NCBI GenBank assembly: GCA_913043815.1
Contig: CAJWNY010000007.1
Span: 1 to 56,098 of the forward strand
Reading direction: 5' to 3'
DNA length: 56,098 bases
From: an uncultured Gammaproteobacteria bacterium
Lineage (GTDB): Bacteria > Pseudomonadota > Gammaproteobacteria > Pseudomonadales > Azotimanducaceae
In this document: positions 43,854-53,134 of the stretch, one piece after another
How the letters are laid out: each line of letters begins with the position of its first letter
Position numbering within the stretch: position 1 is the stretch's first letter
Translations under genes and position numbers: made by a program
The notes under the pieces: generated by a model
Database searches by the model: none
What the model saw: the letters and a program-made list of their open reading frames with translations, nothing else
Told to the model about the DNA's origin: nothing

Positions 43854-45287
43854 GTGAGTAACAGAACTAAGTTCTATATTAATGGTGAGTGGGTTGAACC
43901 TACTACAAGCGAAACTATCGATGTCATTAATCCAGCAACAGAGCAGCCTATCGGCCAAGTAGCTATGGGTGGCGCAGCTGATATAGATAAAGCTGTGGCA
44001 GCTGCAAAAGCGGCTTTTGAAACATTTTCTCAAACGACCAAAGAAGAGCGTATAGCGCTGTTAGAAGCAATTGTTGCTAAATATGTAGAACGTATGGGTG
44101 ACGTGGCTGCAACTATTAGCGAAGAAATGGGCGCGCCACTTGGGCTAGCCAATAAGGCGCAAGCACCAGCGGGTGCTGGGCATTTTATGACCACTATTAA
44201 GGTCCTTAAAGAATACGAGTTTGAAGAAGACATCGGTACCTCGCACATTATCAAAGAGGCGGCTGGGGTTTGTGGTTTTATTACGCCTTGGAACTGGCCG
44301 ATTAATCAGATTGCTTGCAAGGTTGCGCCGGCTATCGCCGCCGGATGTACCATGGTACTCAAGCCTTCTGAAGTTGCGCCCTATAACGCAATTTTGTTCG
44401 CAGAAATTTTAGATGCTGCTGGCGTGCCAGCCGGAGTATTTAATCTTGTAAACGGCGACGGGCCTGTAGTGGGTGCAACCCTCTCTGCCCACCCTGATGT
44501 AGACATGATGTCGTTTACTGGCTCAACTCGTGCAGGTGTAGAGGTGGCTAAGAACGCTGCGCCCACCGTTAAGCGCGTGGCTCAAGAGTTGGGTGGCAAG
44601 TCTGCAAATATCATTTTAGATGATGCTGACTTTGGTAAAGCGATTTCTCGGGACGTATTCGGCCTCGTTAATAACTCAGGTCAGAGCTGTAACGCGCCTA
44701 CACGGATGCTTGTGCCGATGTCGCGTATGGATGAAGCTGCTGCGGTTGCTAAAACCGCTGCGGAGCAAGTGAAAGTAGGGGACCCCAATGCTGAAGGTAC
44801 GATGATTGGACCGGTTGTATCTGAAGTTCAGTACAACAAAATTCAAGCGTTGATTCAGGCAGGTATAGATGAAGGCGCACGTTTGGAAACGGGCGGTACT
44901 GGCCGTCCAGACGGCTTAAACGCTGGCTTTTATATCAAGCCAACGGTTTTCTCCCACGTAACTAATGACATGACCATTGCTCAAGAAGAAATTTTTGGAC
45001 CAGTGCTGACTATGATCGGATACAAAGATGACGAAGATGCTATTCGTATTGCGAACGACACAGTGTATGGATTGAGTGGATATATCTCCTCGGAAAATAC
45101 AGATCGCGCTAAGAATATTGCACGCAAAATCCGCACAGGCAATATTCACATAAATGGCGCACCGGCTGATCAAAACGCTCCTTTTGGCGGTTACAAGCAG
45201 TCGGGTAATGGTCGTGAGTGGGGTCGCTATGGTTTGGAAGAATTCCTTGAAACCAAAGCGATCATGGGCTATTCCCCTAAAAGTTAG
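43854..45287 (+). CDS. NAD(P)-dependent aldehyde dehydrogenase
   Basis: A 477-residue aldehyde dehydrogenase. From GTG 43854 (behind AGAGGAA) the catalytic Cys279 lies in NNSGQSCNAPT and the general base Glu245 in VAQELGGKSANIIL; TPWNWPINQ and FGGYKQSGNGREWG complete the family. A start 66 bases further upstream would add a tail unlike this family. Substrate not predictable, but relatives act on short and aromatic aldehydes. Followed by a terminator; monocistronic. Confidence 0.94.
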   Translation: MSNRTKFYINGEWVEPTTSETIDVINPATEQPIGQVAMGGAADIDKAVAAAKAAFETFSQTTKEERIALLEAIVAKYVERMGDVAATISEEMGAPLGLANKAQAPAGAGHFMTTIKVLKEYEFEEDIGTSHIIKEAAGVCGFITPWNWPINQIACKVAPAIAAGCTMVLKPSEVAPYNAILFAEILDAAGVPAGVFNLVNGDGPVVGATLSAHPDVDMMSFTGSTRAGVEVAKNAAPTVKRVAQELGGKSANIILDDADFGKAISRDVFGLVNNSGQSCNAPTRMLVPMSRMDEAAAVAKTAAEQVKVGDPNAEGTMIGPVVSEVQYNKIQALIQAGIDEGARLETGGTGRPDGLNAGFYIKPTVFSHVTNDMTIAQEEIFGPVLTMIGYKDDEDAIRIANDTVYGLSGYISSENTDRAKNIARKIRTGNIHINGAPADQNAPFGGYKQSGNGREWGRYGLEEFLETKAIMGYSPKS

Positions 45288-45377
45288 GTAGGTTTTAGTT
45301 ACTGTTCTTTCTAGGTTTTTAGCGAAACCCAGTTAGAGCTTCGCAAGGGGGTAGTCGTACCTTTTTGCATTTGAAGG

Positions 45378-45406
45378 CCCTCGCTTTTAGCGGGGGTTCT
45401 TTGTCT
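45378..45406 (+). terminator. Rho-independent terminator after the ALDH gene
   Basis: CCCTCGC (45378-45384) pairs with GCGGGGG (45390-45396, one G-T pair) around TTTTA and is followed by TTCTTTGTCTTT. Confidence 0.7.
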
Positions 45407-45562
45407 TTGTGAAGCCCAAGATATGTACCTTTAGCTTTGATGCTAACTGCTGTCCTGCCAATGTTTTTATCAGCTTTGTTAGTATGTCGTTTTGTTTAAA
45501 CATTTGTTGCCTGAACGGTTGCTGTCGGGACTAGGCACTCTTCAACCATTTAAGGTGTTGTT

Positions 45563-46690
45563 ATGAATAGCCTGCATAGTCTTCAGGGCCTCAAAGTTGT
45601 TTCATTAGAGCAAGCCGTTGCTGCGCCACTGTGCACCGAGCGATTAGCACAAGCTGGTGCCGAGATAATAAAAATTGAGCGTCCCCAGGGGGACTTTGCC
45701 CGCTATTACGATACTGCTGTTGCCGGTGAAAGCGCCTATTTTGTTTGGCTGAACGCGGGCAAAAAATCGGTAGTTTTGGACCTAAGTAAAGAGCAGGACA
45801 AGTTCTCTTTGTTGCAAATCATTCATGCTTCCGACGTTTTAGTGCAAAACCTAAAACCGGGATCCTTGGCGGGCTTAGGAGTAGATTTAGATCGCCTACA
45901 TGCTCTGCGCCCAGAATTTATTTCCGTTTCTATCTCGGGTTTCAGTCCAGATGGCCCTGGCTATAAACGCAAAGCTTATGACCTTTTGATGCAGGCAGAA
46001 TCTGGCTTAGCACAAATTACGGGTAGTGCTCAGGAGCCCGGTAGGGTTGGCGTCTCGGTCGTAGATATCGCCACCGGACAATTCGCCTACGAATCTATTC
46101 TAGAGGCCTTGTTGCGACGCGCGACGTCTTCAACTGGCGCGAAAATAAATATTTCTATGTTCGATGCAGTGTCACATTGGCTAGCCGTGCCATATTTGTT
46201 AGACCGTTATGGTGGCGCTGCACCCAAAAGGGTTGGGCTTGCCCACCCCGGCATTTGTCCCTACGGCGTATTTACTAGTGCTGATGGGGTGAGCTTTATT
46301 TTATCTATTCAGAATGAGCGAGAGTGGCAACGGTTTTGTGATTTGGGTATTGAAAACCCTGAATTGACCGCGGACCCCCGCTGTTCCAACAATCCAACTC
46401 GTATTGCCAATCGAGTATTTGTGGACGCAACTGTGCAATACGCTTTTGCTCAGTTAGATTATCAAATTATTGGCCGCCGCTTAGATCTTGCAGATGTTGC
46501 TTTTGCGCCGGTGAGCGAAATTTCTGCCCTCAAAGACCATCCAGATTTTCATACCGAGACTGTTCGTGTTGGTGTGCAAGATATTCAATTACCTCGTCTG
46601 CCTGGCTCCAACGGGGCGCAATCTACAGTGTCTAAAGTACCAACGCTTGGCGAGCACACAAAAGAAGTGCTCGATAGTCTAAGTCATTAA
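45563..46690 (+). CDS. Class III (CaiB/BaiF) CoA-transferase
   Basis: A 375-residue family III CoA-transferase, moving CoA between carboxylic acids. The catalytic Asp168 lies in GVSVVDIATGQFAYESILEAL, and KIERPQGDFARYYD, LNAGKKSVVLDL and the small-domain GGYH-like loop region are as expected. Possible substrates include alpha-methylacyl-CoA (racemase-like members), formyl-CoA or carnitine; undetermined. It precedes the HIT gene by 85 bases on the same strand. Confidence 0.88.
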   Translation: MNSLHSLQGLKVVSLEQAVAAPLCTERLAQAGAEIIKIERPQGDFARYYDTAVAGESAYFVWLNAGKKSVVLDLSKEQDKFSLLQIIHASDVLVQNLKPGSLAGLGVDLDRLHALRPEFISVSISGFSPDGPGYKRKAYDLLMQAESGLAQITGSAQEPGRVGVSVVDIATGQFAYESILEALLRRATSSTGAKINISMFDAVSHWLAVPYLLDRYGGAAPKRVGLAHPGICPYGVFTSADGVSFILSIQNEREWQRFCDLGIENPELTADPRCSNNPTRIANRVFVDATVQYAFAQLDYQIIGRRLDLADVAFAPVSEISALKDHPDFHTETVRVGVQDIQLPRLPGSNGAQSTVSKVPTLGEHTKEVLDSLSH

Positions 46691-46775
46691 GAGGCCGCTT
46701 ATCACAGTTTGATGGGTTGGAAGGGGTTTTCTTTTGGCGCAAACTCCGAGGTCATTTTAGGCACTTTGGATAGTT

Positions 46776-47195
46776 ATGGCTTATAGCAAAGAGAACATAT
46801 TCGCTAAGATTTTACGCGGCGAAGCCCCAGCTTTTAAAGTCTATGAAGACGATTACTCATTAGCCTTTATGGATGTGATGCCCCAAGTTGAAGGCCATAC
46901 CTTGGTCATCCCCAAAGATCCCGCGGAAAATTTGCACGATGCCGAGCCTATTATCCTCGGTCACACCATGGCCACCGTGCAGCGCGTTTCGTCGGCCGTC
47001 AAACAAGCGTTTTCTGCACCCGGCATCATGATTGCCCAGCTCAATGGTGTGCCCGCTGGCCAAACCGTATTTCACCTGCATTTCCATATTTTGCCGCGTG
47101 CGGACGGTCTAGATATTGGTATGCACGCCCAAGAGATGGCGGATTTTGCTGTGCTTGAAACCCATGCGCAGCGCATACGTGAAGCCCTTGCTTAA
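46776..47195 (+). CDS. HIT-family (histidine triad) nucleotide hydrolase
   Basis: A 139-residue HIT protein. The triad is complete: His100, His102 and His104 in VFHLHFHILPRA. ENIFAKILRGEAPAFKVYEDD is the common start of Hint/HIT members, which remove AMP from nucleotide adducts. It is 18 bases upstream of aceE on the same strand. Confidence 0.93.
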   Translation: MAYSKENIFAKILRGEAPAFKVYEDDYSLAFMDVMPQVEGHTLVIPKDPAENLHDAEPIILGHTMATVQRVSSAVKQAFSAPGIMIAQLNGVPAGQTVFHLHFHILPRADGLDIGMHAQEMADFAVLETHAQRIREALA

Positions 47196-47213
47196 ACATT
47201 TGGAGCAGATAGT

Positions 47214-49898
47214 GTGAACGGCTTTAAGGACAGGCTTGGAACGGACGTTCAGGCACTTTTGTTGGAAGACAAGGTGGAATGGGCGCAGGCCATAGACGAT
47301 ATTTTAGGCGAGTACGGTGAGGCAGGGGTCCGCGAGATTTTGCGCAGCCTACAAGATCACGTTTTGAGTCTGAATATTCCGCTGGATGATGCTACGTTAA
47401 ACACCCCTTATCGCAATACTATTGGGGCTGAGTCTCAGCCCGCGTATCCCGGCAATTTAGAGCTGGAAGAGCGCATTGAGAAAATCATTCGTTGGAATGC
47501 TATTGCCATGGTTTTGCAGGCTCAAGACAAAGGCATTGGCGTTGGCGGTCACATTGCCACTTATGCGTCTTGCGCCACCATGTTGGAAGTGGGCTTTAAT
47601 CATTTCTTCCGCGGCGCAGGTGCAAACAATAACCGCGGTGCAGTAGATATGTTGCTGCCTCAGCCCCATGCGGCACCCGGTATTTATGCACGTGCATTTC
47701 TAGAGGGAAGATTGAGTGAGACGCAACTTAAAAACTACCGGCAAGAACTAGGCGAGGGCGGGGGATTGTCGTCTTATCCACACCCACGCAGCATGCCAGA
47801 CTTTTGGGAAGTACCTAATGCATCCATGGGGCTTTCAACCCCTGCAGCTATTTATCAGGCACGATTTGCCAAGTACCTAGAAAATCGTGGCCTCAAAGAA
47901 GCGGCCAGCGGTAAGGTCTGGTGTTTCATTGGTGACGGCGAATCCGACGAGCCTGAAGTACTGGGTACCATAAATATCGCTGCGCGGGAAAAATTAGACA
48001 ATCTAGTTTTGGTGGTTAACTGTAACCTACAAAGGCTAGACGGTCCTGTTAGGGGCAATGGAAAAATTATCCAAGAGTTAGAGCGTGTTTTTCGCGGTGC
48101 AGATTGGCAGGTGCTAAAAGTCATTTGGGGCAGCGGTTGGGATGCCTTGCTCAGTCGTGACGGTGAGGGCGTATTACAGCGACGCATGGACGAATGCTTA
48201 GACGGCGATTATCAGATGTATTCAGTGTTGCCCGGTGATGTTCAGCGCGAACATTGGATTGAAGGTAATGCTGCGCTTGAGCAGATGATGAATACCCTAA
48301 CTGATGAGGAAGTCAAAGCTATCAAGCGTGGTGGTCAAGATCAGAAGAAAATATTTGCGGCTTTCGAAAAAGCCAGTGTGCCCAATGGCAAGCCTACAGT
48401 CGTTTTAGTGAAAACTGTGAAGGGCGACGGTATGGGTGCTCAAGGTAAAAATACTGCGCATCAATATAAAAATATCCCAGCCAAAGAGCGCATTACGGTA
48501 GCTAAAGAGTTAGGTATCCCTCTAAATGATAAAGCTGCTATGGCCGCACAGTTGTATCGTCCAAACGAAGGTTCTCCGGAACTTATCTACATGCGTGAGC
48601 GGCGTGAAAAGTTAGACGGGTACTTGCCGAATAGAAATGTCAGTTGCGCGCCACTGCAAATTCCCAACTTAGAGCGTTTTACGGAAATTCTAGCGGGCAG
48701 CGGTAAGCGCAAAGTCTCTACCACTATGATTATGGTGCGACTTTTGTCCTCTTTGTTGCGCATGCCGGAAGTTGCTAAGTATATTGTGCCAATAGTGCCT
48801 GACGAGGCGCGTACGTTTGGTATGGATGGTTTGTTTAAGGCTGCAGGTATTTACTCTCCGGACGGGCAAAAATATCGTTCGGTAGACGCAGACAGCCTAG
48901 TGCCTTATCGCGAATCTAATGACGGCCAGATCTTACAGGAAGGTATTTGTGAGGTGGGTGCTATGGCTTCATTTATGGCAGCTGGCAGCGCTTATTCTGT
49001 GCATGGCCTACCCATGATTCCGTTTTACATATTTTACTCTATGTTTGGCTTTCAACGTGTTGGCGACATGATTTGGAGTTGTGGTGACATGATGTGCAAG
49101 GGCTTTTTGCTTGGTGGCACAGCCGGAAGAACAACGCTCAATGGTGAAGGCCTGCAGCATCAAGACGGGCACTCGCACGTTTTGGCCAGCACAGTGCCAA
49201 GTTTGCTCAGTTATGACCCCGCTTTTGGTTACGAAGTGGCAGTGATAGTCCGTGAGGGCATGCGCCGAATGTACGAAGAGCAAGAGGACATCTTTTACTA
49301 TCTGACCTTGTACAACGAAAACCACCTGATGCCGGATATGGCGAAGGTGCTAACCGCAACGGATCAAAATCAAGATGCTTTTGTGCAGGGTATTTTGCAG
49401 GGTGGCTACTGTTTTAGTCAGCCTGATAAGGGGGTAGCGCAAATTCATTTGCTTGCGAGTGGTAGCATCATGCAGCAGGTACTGGCTGCGGAGTCAAAGT
49501 TAAAAGTTATGGGCTTTAAAGTAGCCATCTGGAGTATGACTAGTTTTATTGAACTGCAGCGTCAAGCAATGGCTGTTGATCGCAATAATCGCGATGCAAA
49601 AGCTAATGATCAACAGGTATCGAATCTAGCGCAAATGTTCGCAGGTCAGGCCGGTGCATTTGTGGCTGTGACTGATTATATGGCTTCGCTCGCATTAGGC
49701 ATTGCCGCGTGGATGCCAGAAAGCTACGAAGTGTTAGGTACCGATGGTTTTGGTTTGTCAGAATCTAGGCCGGTTCTGCGTGCCCATTTTGAAGTAGATG
49801 CTAATGCAATTGTTAGAACATCGTTAACTAATTTGCATAGACAAGCTTTAATATCGAACAAAGAGTTATCAAAACATTTAAGGGCGTCACAGAATTAG
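47214..49898 (+). CDS. aceE: Pyruvate dehydrogenase E1-type subunit (homodimeric)
   Basis: Thiamine-diphosphate 2-oxoacid dehydrogenase E1 of 894 residues, as long as E. coli AceE (887). The ThDP/Mg motif GDGESDEPEVLGTINIAA is near residues 239-256, followed by NCNLQRLDGPVRGNGKI; HIATYASCATMLEVGFNHFF and LLGGTAGRTTLNGEGLQHQDGHSH (active-site His) are also typical. GTG start at 47214 behind TGGAG. No aceF or lpd lies beside it: upstream is a HIT gene and downstream an SDR. It may be the main E1 with its partners elsewhere, or a paralogue for another oxoacid, as with MdeB in Pseudomonas putida. The symbol rests on family resemblance. Confidence 0.85.
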   Translation: MNGFKDRLGTDVQALLLEDKVEWAQAIDDILGEYGEAGVREILRSLQDHVLSLNIPLDDATLNTPYRNTIGAESQPAYPGNLELEERIEKIIRWNAIAMVLQAQDKGIGVGGHIATYASCATMLEVGFNHFFRGAGANNNRGAVDMLLPQPHAAPGIYARAFLEGRLSETQLKNYRQELGEGGGLSSYPHPRSMPDFWEVPNASMGLSTPAAIYQARFAKYLENRGLKEAASGKVWCFIGDGESDEPEVLGTINIAAREKLDNLVLVVNCNLQRLDGPVRGNGKIIQELERVFRGADWQVLKVIWGSGWDALLSRDGEGVLQRRMDECLDGDYQMYSVLPGDVQREHWIEGNAALEQMMNTLTDEEVKAIKRGGQDQKKIFAAFEKASVPNGKPTVVLVKTVKGDGMGAQGKNTAHQYKNIPAKERITVAKELGIPLNDKAAMAAQLYRPNEGSPELIYMRERREKLDGYLPNRNVSCAPLQIPNLERFTEILAGSGKRKVSTTMIMVRLLSSLLRMPEVAKYIVPIVPDEARTFGMDGLFKAAGIYSPDGQKYRSVDADSLVPYRESNDGQILQEGICEVGAMASFMAAGSAYSVHGLPMIPFYIFYSMFGFQRVGDMIWSCGDMMCKGFLLGGTAGRTTLNGEGLQHQDGHSHVLASTVPSLLSYDPAFGYEVAVIVREGMRRMYEEQEDIFYYLTLYNENHLMPDMAKVLTATDQNQDAFVQGILQGGYCFSQPDKGVAQIHLLASGSIMQQVLAAESKLKVMGFKVAIWSMTSFIELQRQAMAVDRNNRDAKANDQQVSNLAQMFAGQAGAFVAVTDYMASLALGIAAWMPESYEVLGTDGFGLSESRPVLRAHFEVDANAIVRTSLTNLHRQALISNKELSKHLRASQN

Positions 49899-49960
49899 TG
49901 TGGTGGCAAAATAAGTATTGAGAATAAAAAATAAAATAGAGATTAATAAGTGAGAGTTTT

Positions 49961-50944
49961 ATGAAAGATTTTGCAGGCAAGATGGCGGTTGTAACGGGTG
50001 GCGGAACTGGCATGGGCAGAGAACTAGTGTGCCAGCTCATTCAAGCGGGCGCGCACGTGGCTATGTGTGACGTGTCCGAAGCTAATATGGCAGAAACCCA
50101 AAAGCTTGCTAACGCGCAGGTTGATCAACGCCTGACCTCACATATATGTGATGTAAGCAGCCAAGCGCAGTTAGATAATTTTCGTGATGAGGTCTTAGCT
50201 CAACATGAGATTGCTCATATTAATTTGCTCTTCAACAACGCCGGCATTGGTGGCGGCGGTGGTTTCGTTGCCGGCGATCAAGACGAATGGGAGCGTACTT
50301 TTGCTGTGTGTTGGTACGGAGTTTATTACGGCTGCCGCTCTTTTATGCCAGCACTATTGGCGAGTAGTGAAGGGCATATTATTAACACAAGCTCAGTGAA
50401 CGGTTTTTGGGCCAGCGTTGGTCAAGGAGTGCCTCATACGGCTTATGCCGCAGCTAAATTTGCGGTGAAAGGATTTACCGAAGCGTTGATTACAGACTTA
50501 GAAGTGAATGCGCCCCATGTTAAATGCTCTGTAGTTATGCCCGGCCACATCGGTACCTCAATTGCGATCAACACATCACAGGTGTTGGGTAAGCATGGCG
50601 CTATGGAGTTGACAGCTGAGGAAGTTGACGTTGTAAGACAGCAGCTATTGACCAGGGGTATACCGGTGGGCAACGTGCCAGACGAGCACATTCGTCAGAT
50701 GATCCGGCAGCGCGGAGAAGACTTCCGTGATAAAGCACCCACTTCAGCCGCTCAAGCCAGCTCGATGATATTGGATGGTGTTAGAGAAGGGCGCTGGCGT
50801 ATTTTAGTGGGTGAAGACGCTCATGTATTAGATCGCCTAGTACGTGAAGCGCCAGAGGATGCTTACAACGGTTCAATGATGACTAAGTTGCAAAGCTTGG
50901 GACACTTTGGGGGCCTTGTTCAACAGGCGCCGGACAAGCCGTAA
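49961..50944 (+). CDS. Short-chain dehydrogenase/reductase
   Basis: A 327-residue classical SDR. Cofactor motif AVVTGGGTGMGREL (9-22), Asp in CDVSEANM suggesting NAD(H) preference, NNAG in LLFNNAGIGGG, and catalytic Tyr/Lys in TAYAAAKFAVKGF. The C-terminus is about 60 residues longer than typical. Substrate unknown. Ribosome site GAGAG; 62 bases after aceE. Confidence 0.88.
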   Translation: MKDFAGKMAVVTGGGTGMGRELVCQLIQAGAHVAMCDVSEANMAETQKLANAQVDQRLTSHICDVSSQAQLDNFRDEVLAQHEIAHINLLFNNAGIGGGGGFVAGDQDEWERTFAVCWYGVYYGCRSFMPALLASSEGHIINTSSVNGFWASVGQGVPHTAYAAAKFAVKGFTEALITDLEVNAPHVKCSVVMPGHIGTSIAINTSQVLGKHGAMELTAEEVDVVRQQLLTRGIPVGNVPDEHIRQMIRQRGEDFRDKAPTSAAQASSMILDGVREGRWRILVGEDAHVLDRLVREAPEDAYNGSMMTKLQSLGHFGGLVQQAPDKP

Positions 50945-51368
50945 TAAGTTGGCTGGACTGATTTTGCTGCCGGCTCTGTTGCCGGCCGTGATTTGTCGTT
51001 AGTGGCTGGTCGATATTGCAATATAAATTAGAGTCGTATAAGAGATTTAGCAAAAAGAGCTGTTCGAAATAGCCTTAGTTGAAAAAGAATAGGGGCTGTT
51101 TCTCGAGGGTTTCGCGACTGGTTTTATTCTCACGGAATCATGTTATCCCCTTTTTTGAATCCACTGAACGGCCCTCTTTTTTTGCCCTCTTGCGTTTGAG
51201 AGTGCTCCAGTTAAGTTGATGGGCTTGCCTCGCGCTGATTTGGGTCAAAGTCCAGTTAGGCCGACTAGGTTGGACAATTTTCCATGCGCTATTTGCCTTT
51301 TGCTGTTTGCCCAGCCAAATCCTCGGGTTAGACTCTTAGTCTTGGAGTTTTTAATAAGGGGAGAAAAC
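50945..51368 (+). other. Intergenic region upstream of the thiolase-like gene
   Basis: About 420 bases without a convincing gene. A GCCGGC/GCCGGC hairpin with a 6-base loop at 50969-50986 may end the SDR transcript, although no T-run follows directly. A T-rich segment near 51150-51185 and a small AGACT/AGTCT repeat near 51331 are the only other features noted. The open frame through 51216-51368 is not treated as coding. Confidence 0.35.
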
Positions 51369-52559
51369 ATGGCGACCCAGAGTAGGGATGCAGCCATCGT
51401 GGGCGTTTACGAATATCCGTCTAGAGATGTGGAAGGCAAGGTTAACCCTTTGCAAATTAAAGCCGCGAGTGCTGCAAAAGCATTGGCTGATGCAGGGCTA
51501 AAGTGGTCTGACGTAGACGCAATTTATGATGCCTCGGAAGGCGCGCCCATGAGTGGTCTGATGATTTCAGAGTACTTTGGCATAAAGCCTTCAGTTATTG
51601 ACACCACGGGTGTTGGCGGCAGCTCCTATGAGTTTCATGCGGCCCATGCCTTAAGAGCCATCAGAGATGGCAAAGCGAAAGTAGCGTTGCTTACCTATGG
51701 CTCTACTGCCCATAGTAGTGCTATGGCTATAGGAGCAGGAGGACGCGGCGGCGGTATTGCGCCCGGCGACAATATGGAAAGCTTTGCAGGGCAAACTCTG
51801 ATTGCCAACTACGCCATGGTTGCGCGTCGTCACATGCACGACTATGGCACTACAAGCGAGCAATTGGCTGAAATTTCAACTGCTACGCGATATCACGCCA
51901 TGCGTAATCCTGAAGCTGTACAAGCCATGAATGATCTAGAGTTTATGAATATTCGTGAAACTACTATTGAAGATGTTGTTGGTTCGCGCATGATCGCAGA
52001 TCCATTGCACTTATTAGAGTGCTGTATGGTTTCAGACGGCGGCGGCGCGGTAGTTATTGCTTCTGCAGAGGTGGCTAAGAACTGTGCTAAAAAGCCAGTT
52101 TGGATTTTGGGCACAGGCGAGGCAACTAAGTATCCGCAAAATGGTGCGGACTTAACGTCCTCTGCCGGGGTTGAATCTGCCCCCGTGGCCTTTGGCGAAG
52201 CAGGCGTAACGCCCGCGGAAATCGACATTGCCATGATTTACGACTCTTTCAGCATCACAGTTTTAACGCTGCTAGAAGACCTAGGTTTTTGTGCCAAAGG
52301 AGAGGGTGGTGCTTGGGTAAAAGGAGGACGCTTGCGTTTTGATGAAAGTGGTGGCCCAGCACTAAATACCGATGGCGGCGGTTTGTCTTCTAATCACCCT
52401 GGTATGCGTGGCATTTTTCTTCTCATTGAAGCAGTGCGACAGCTGCGTGGTGAATCATCCTCTCAAGTAAATGACGCTAAACTTGCAGTAGCACATGGTA
52501 ACGGCGGCATGTTGGGTGGTAGACACTCAGCGGGAACAGTAATTTTGGGGAGGGATTAA
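51369..52559 (+). CDS. Thiolase-fold (SCPx/Ltp2-like) protein without the nucleophilic Cys
   Basis: A 396-residue thiolase-superfamily protein of the lipid-transfer-protein (SCP2-thiolase) type. Where thiolases have the acylated Cys it reads TTGVGGSSYEFHAAHAL, with Ser85/Ser86; the second region is IAMIYDSFSITVLTLLEDLG and the C-terminal loop HGNGGMLGGRHSAGTVILG lacks the second Cys. Such Cys-less members include Ltp2-type retro-aldolases that work with a DUF35 partner. ATG 51369 has GGGGAG upstream and is where family similarity begins. The DUF35 gene follows after 2 bases. Confidence 0.88.
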   Translation: MATQSRDAAIVGVYEYPSRDVEGKVNPLQIKAASAAKALADAGLKWSDVDAIYDASEGAPMSGLMISEYFGIKPSVIDTTGVGGSSYEFHAAHALRAIRDGKAKVALLTYGSTAHSSAMAIGAGGRGGGIAPGDNMESFAGQTLIANYAMVARRHMHDYGTTSEQLAEISTATRYHAMRNPEAVQAMNDLEFMNIRETTIEDVVGSRMIADPLHLLECCMVSDGGGAVVIASAEVAKNCAKKPVWILGTGEATKYPQNGADLTSSAGVESAPVAFGEAGVTPAEIDIAMIYDSFSITVLTLLEDLGFCAKGEGGAWVKGGRLRFDESGGPALNTDGGGLSSNHPGMRGIFLLIEAVRQLRGESSSQVNDAKLAVAHGNGGMLGGRHSAGTVILGRD

Positions 52560-52561
52560 TC

Positions 52562-52990
52562 ATGGCTGAAGAGCAGAAGAAAGTACCCACACGGCCAATG
52601 CCCAAGCTTACTGAGCTAGATACTGCGGATTTTTGGCGCGCCACTAAGAATAAGGAATTTAAATACCAGCAGTGCGCCAATTGTCAGACTATCGTTTGGC
52701 ATCCACGTTCGCATTGTACGGGTTGTGTAGATGGCGACTTGCAGTGGAAGACTTCAAAGGGCGAAGGAACAATTTACTCATTCAGCGTGGTGAGACTCAG
52801 TTACCACCCATTCTTTCGTTCCAAGGTGCCGTATGCGGTGGCCTATGTGGATCTTGATGAAGGCCCACGTTTCTTAACCAATGTTACTGGTGTGGAAGAT
52901 CCACAGACAGATGTACATATTGGTCAAAGAGTGACGTTAGACTGGGAAGAGTACGAGGAGTTGTCTATTCCTTTGGTGACGCCTGTTTAG
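52562..52990 (+). CDS. Zn-ribbon/OB-fold (DUF35) partner protein
   Basis: A 142-residue two-part protein: a rubredoxin-like zinc ribbon with Cys38, Cys41, Cys52 and Cys55 (YQQCANCQT and SHCTGCVDGD), then an OB-fold domain (about 60-142, GEGTIYSFSVVR and VPYAVAYVDLDEGPRF). DUF35 proteins bind thiolase-like partners and guide acyl-CoA between active sites. It lies 2 bases after the thiolase-like gene, so the pair almost certainly forms a complex. A stem-loop follows. Confidence 0.92.
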   Translation: MAEEQKKVPTRPMPKLTELDTADFWRATKNKEFKYQQCANCQTIVWHPRSHCTGCVDGDLQWKTSKGEGTIYSFSVVRLSYHPFFRSKVPYAVAYVDLDEGPRFLTNVTGVEDPQTDVHIGQRVTLDWEEYEELSIPLVTPV

Positions 52991-53002
52991 GCAAGCGCTG
53001 AG

Positions 53003-53042
53003 AACCCCGTTTAGGCTGTTTAGTTTAGGGCAAAGCGGGGTT
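53003..53042 (+). terminator. Stem-loop after the thiolase-like/DUF35 pair
   Basis: AACCCCG and CGGGGTT pair fully, extended by TTT/AAA across a one-base bulge, with a loop of about 19 bases, followed by TATCGTTCTTC. Likely terminator of this two-gene unit. Confidence 0.55.
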
Positions 53043-53134
53043 TATCGTTCTTCAATTTCGCTTTATTTACGCTTTAACAGCGCACTGAGAGTGCATTCAC
53101 GAATCGTATCTTTTGCAAAAGATAAGGGGACAGT

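Noticed and set aside
50969-50986. GCCGGC hairpin as a Rho-independent terminator
   Set aside because: The stem is only 6 base pairs and the following sequence is not T-rich, so I mention it within the intergenic entry but do not call it a terminator.
51216-51368. N-terminal extension of the thiolase-like gene
   Set aside because: Thiolase similarity begins at ATG 51369, which has its own GGGGAG ribosome site; the extension is unlike any family sequence.
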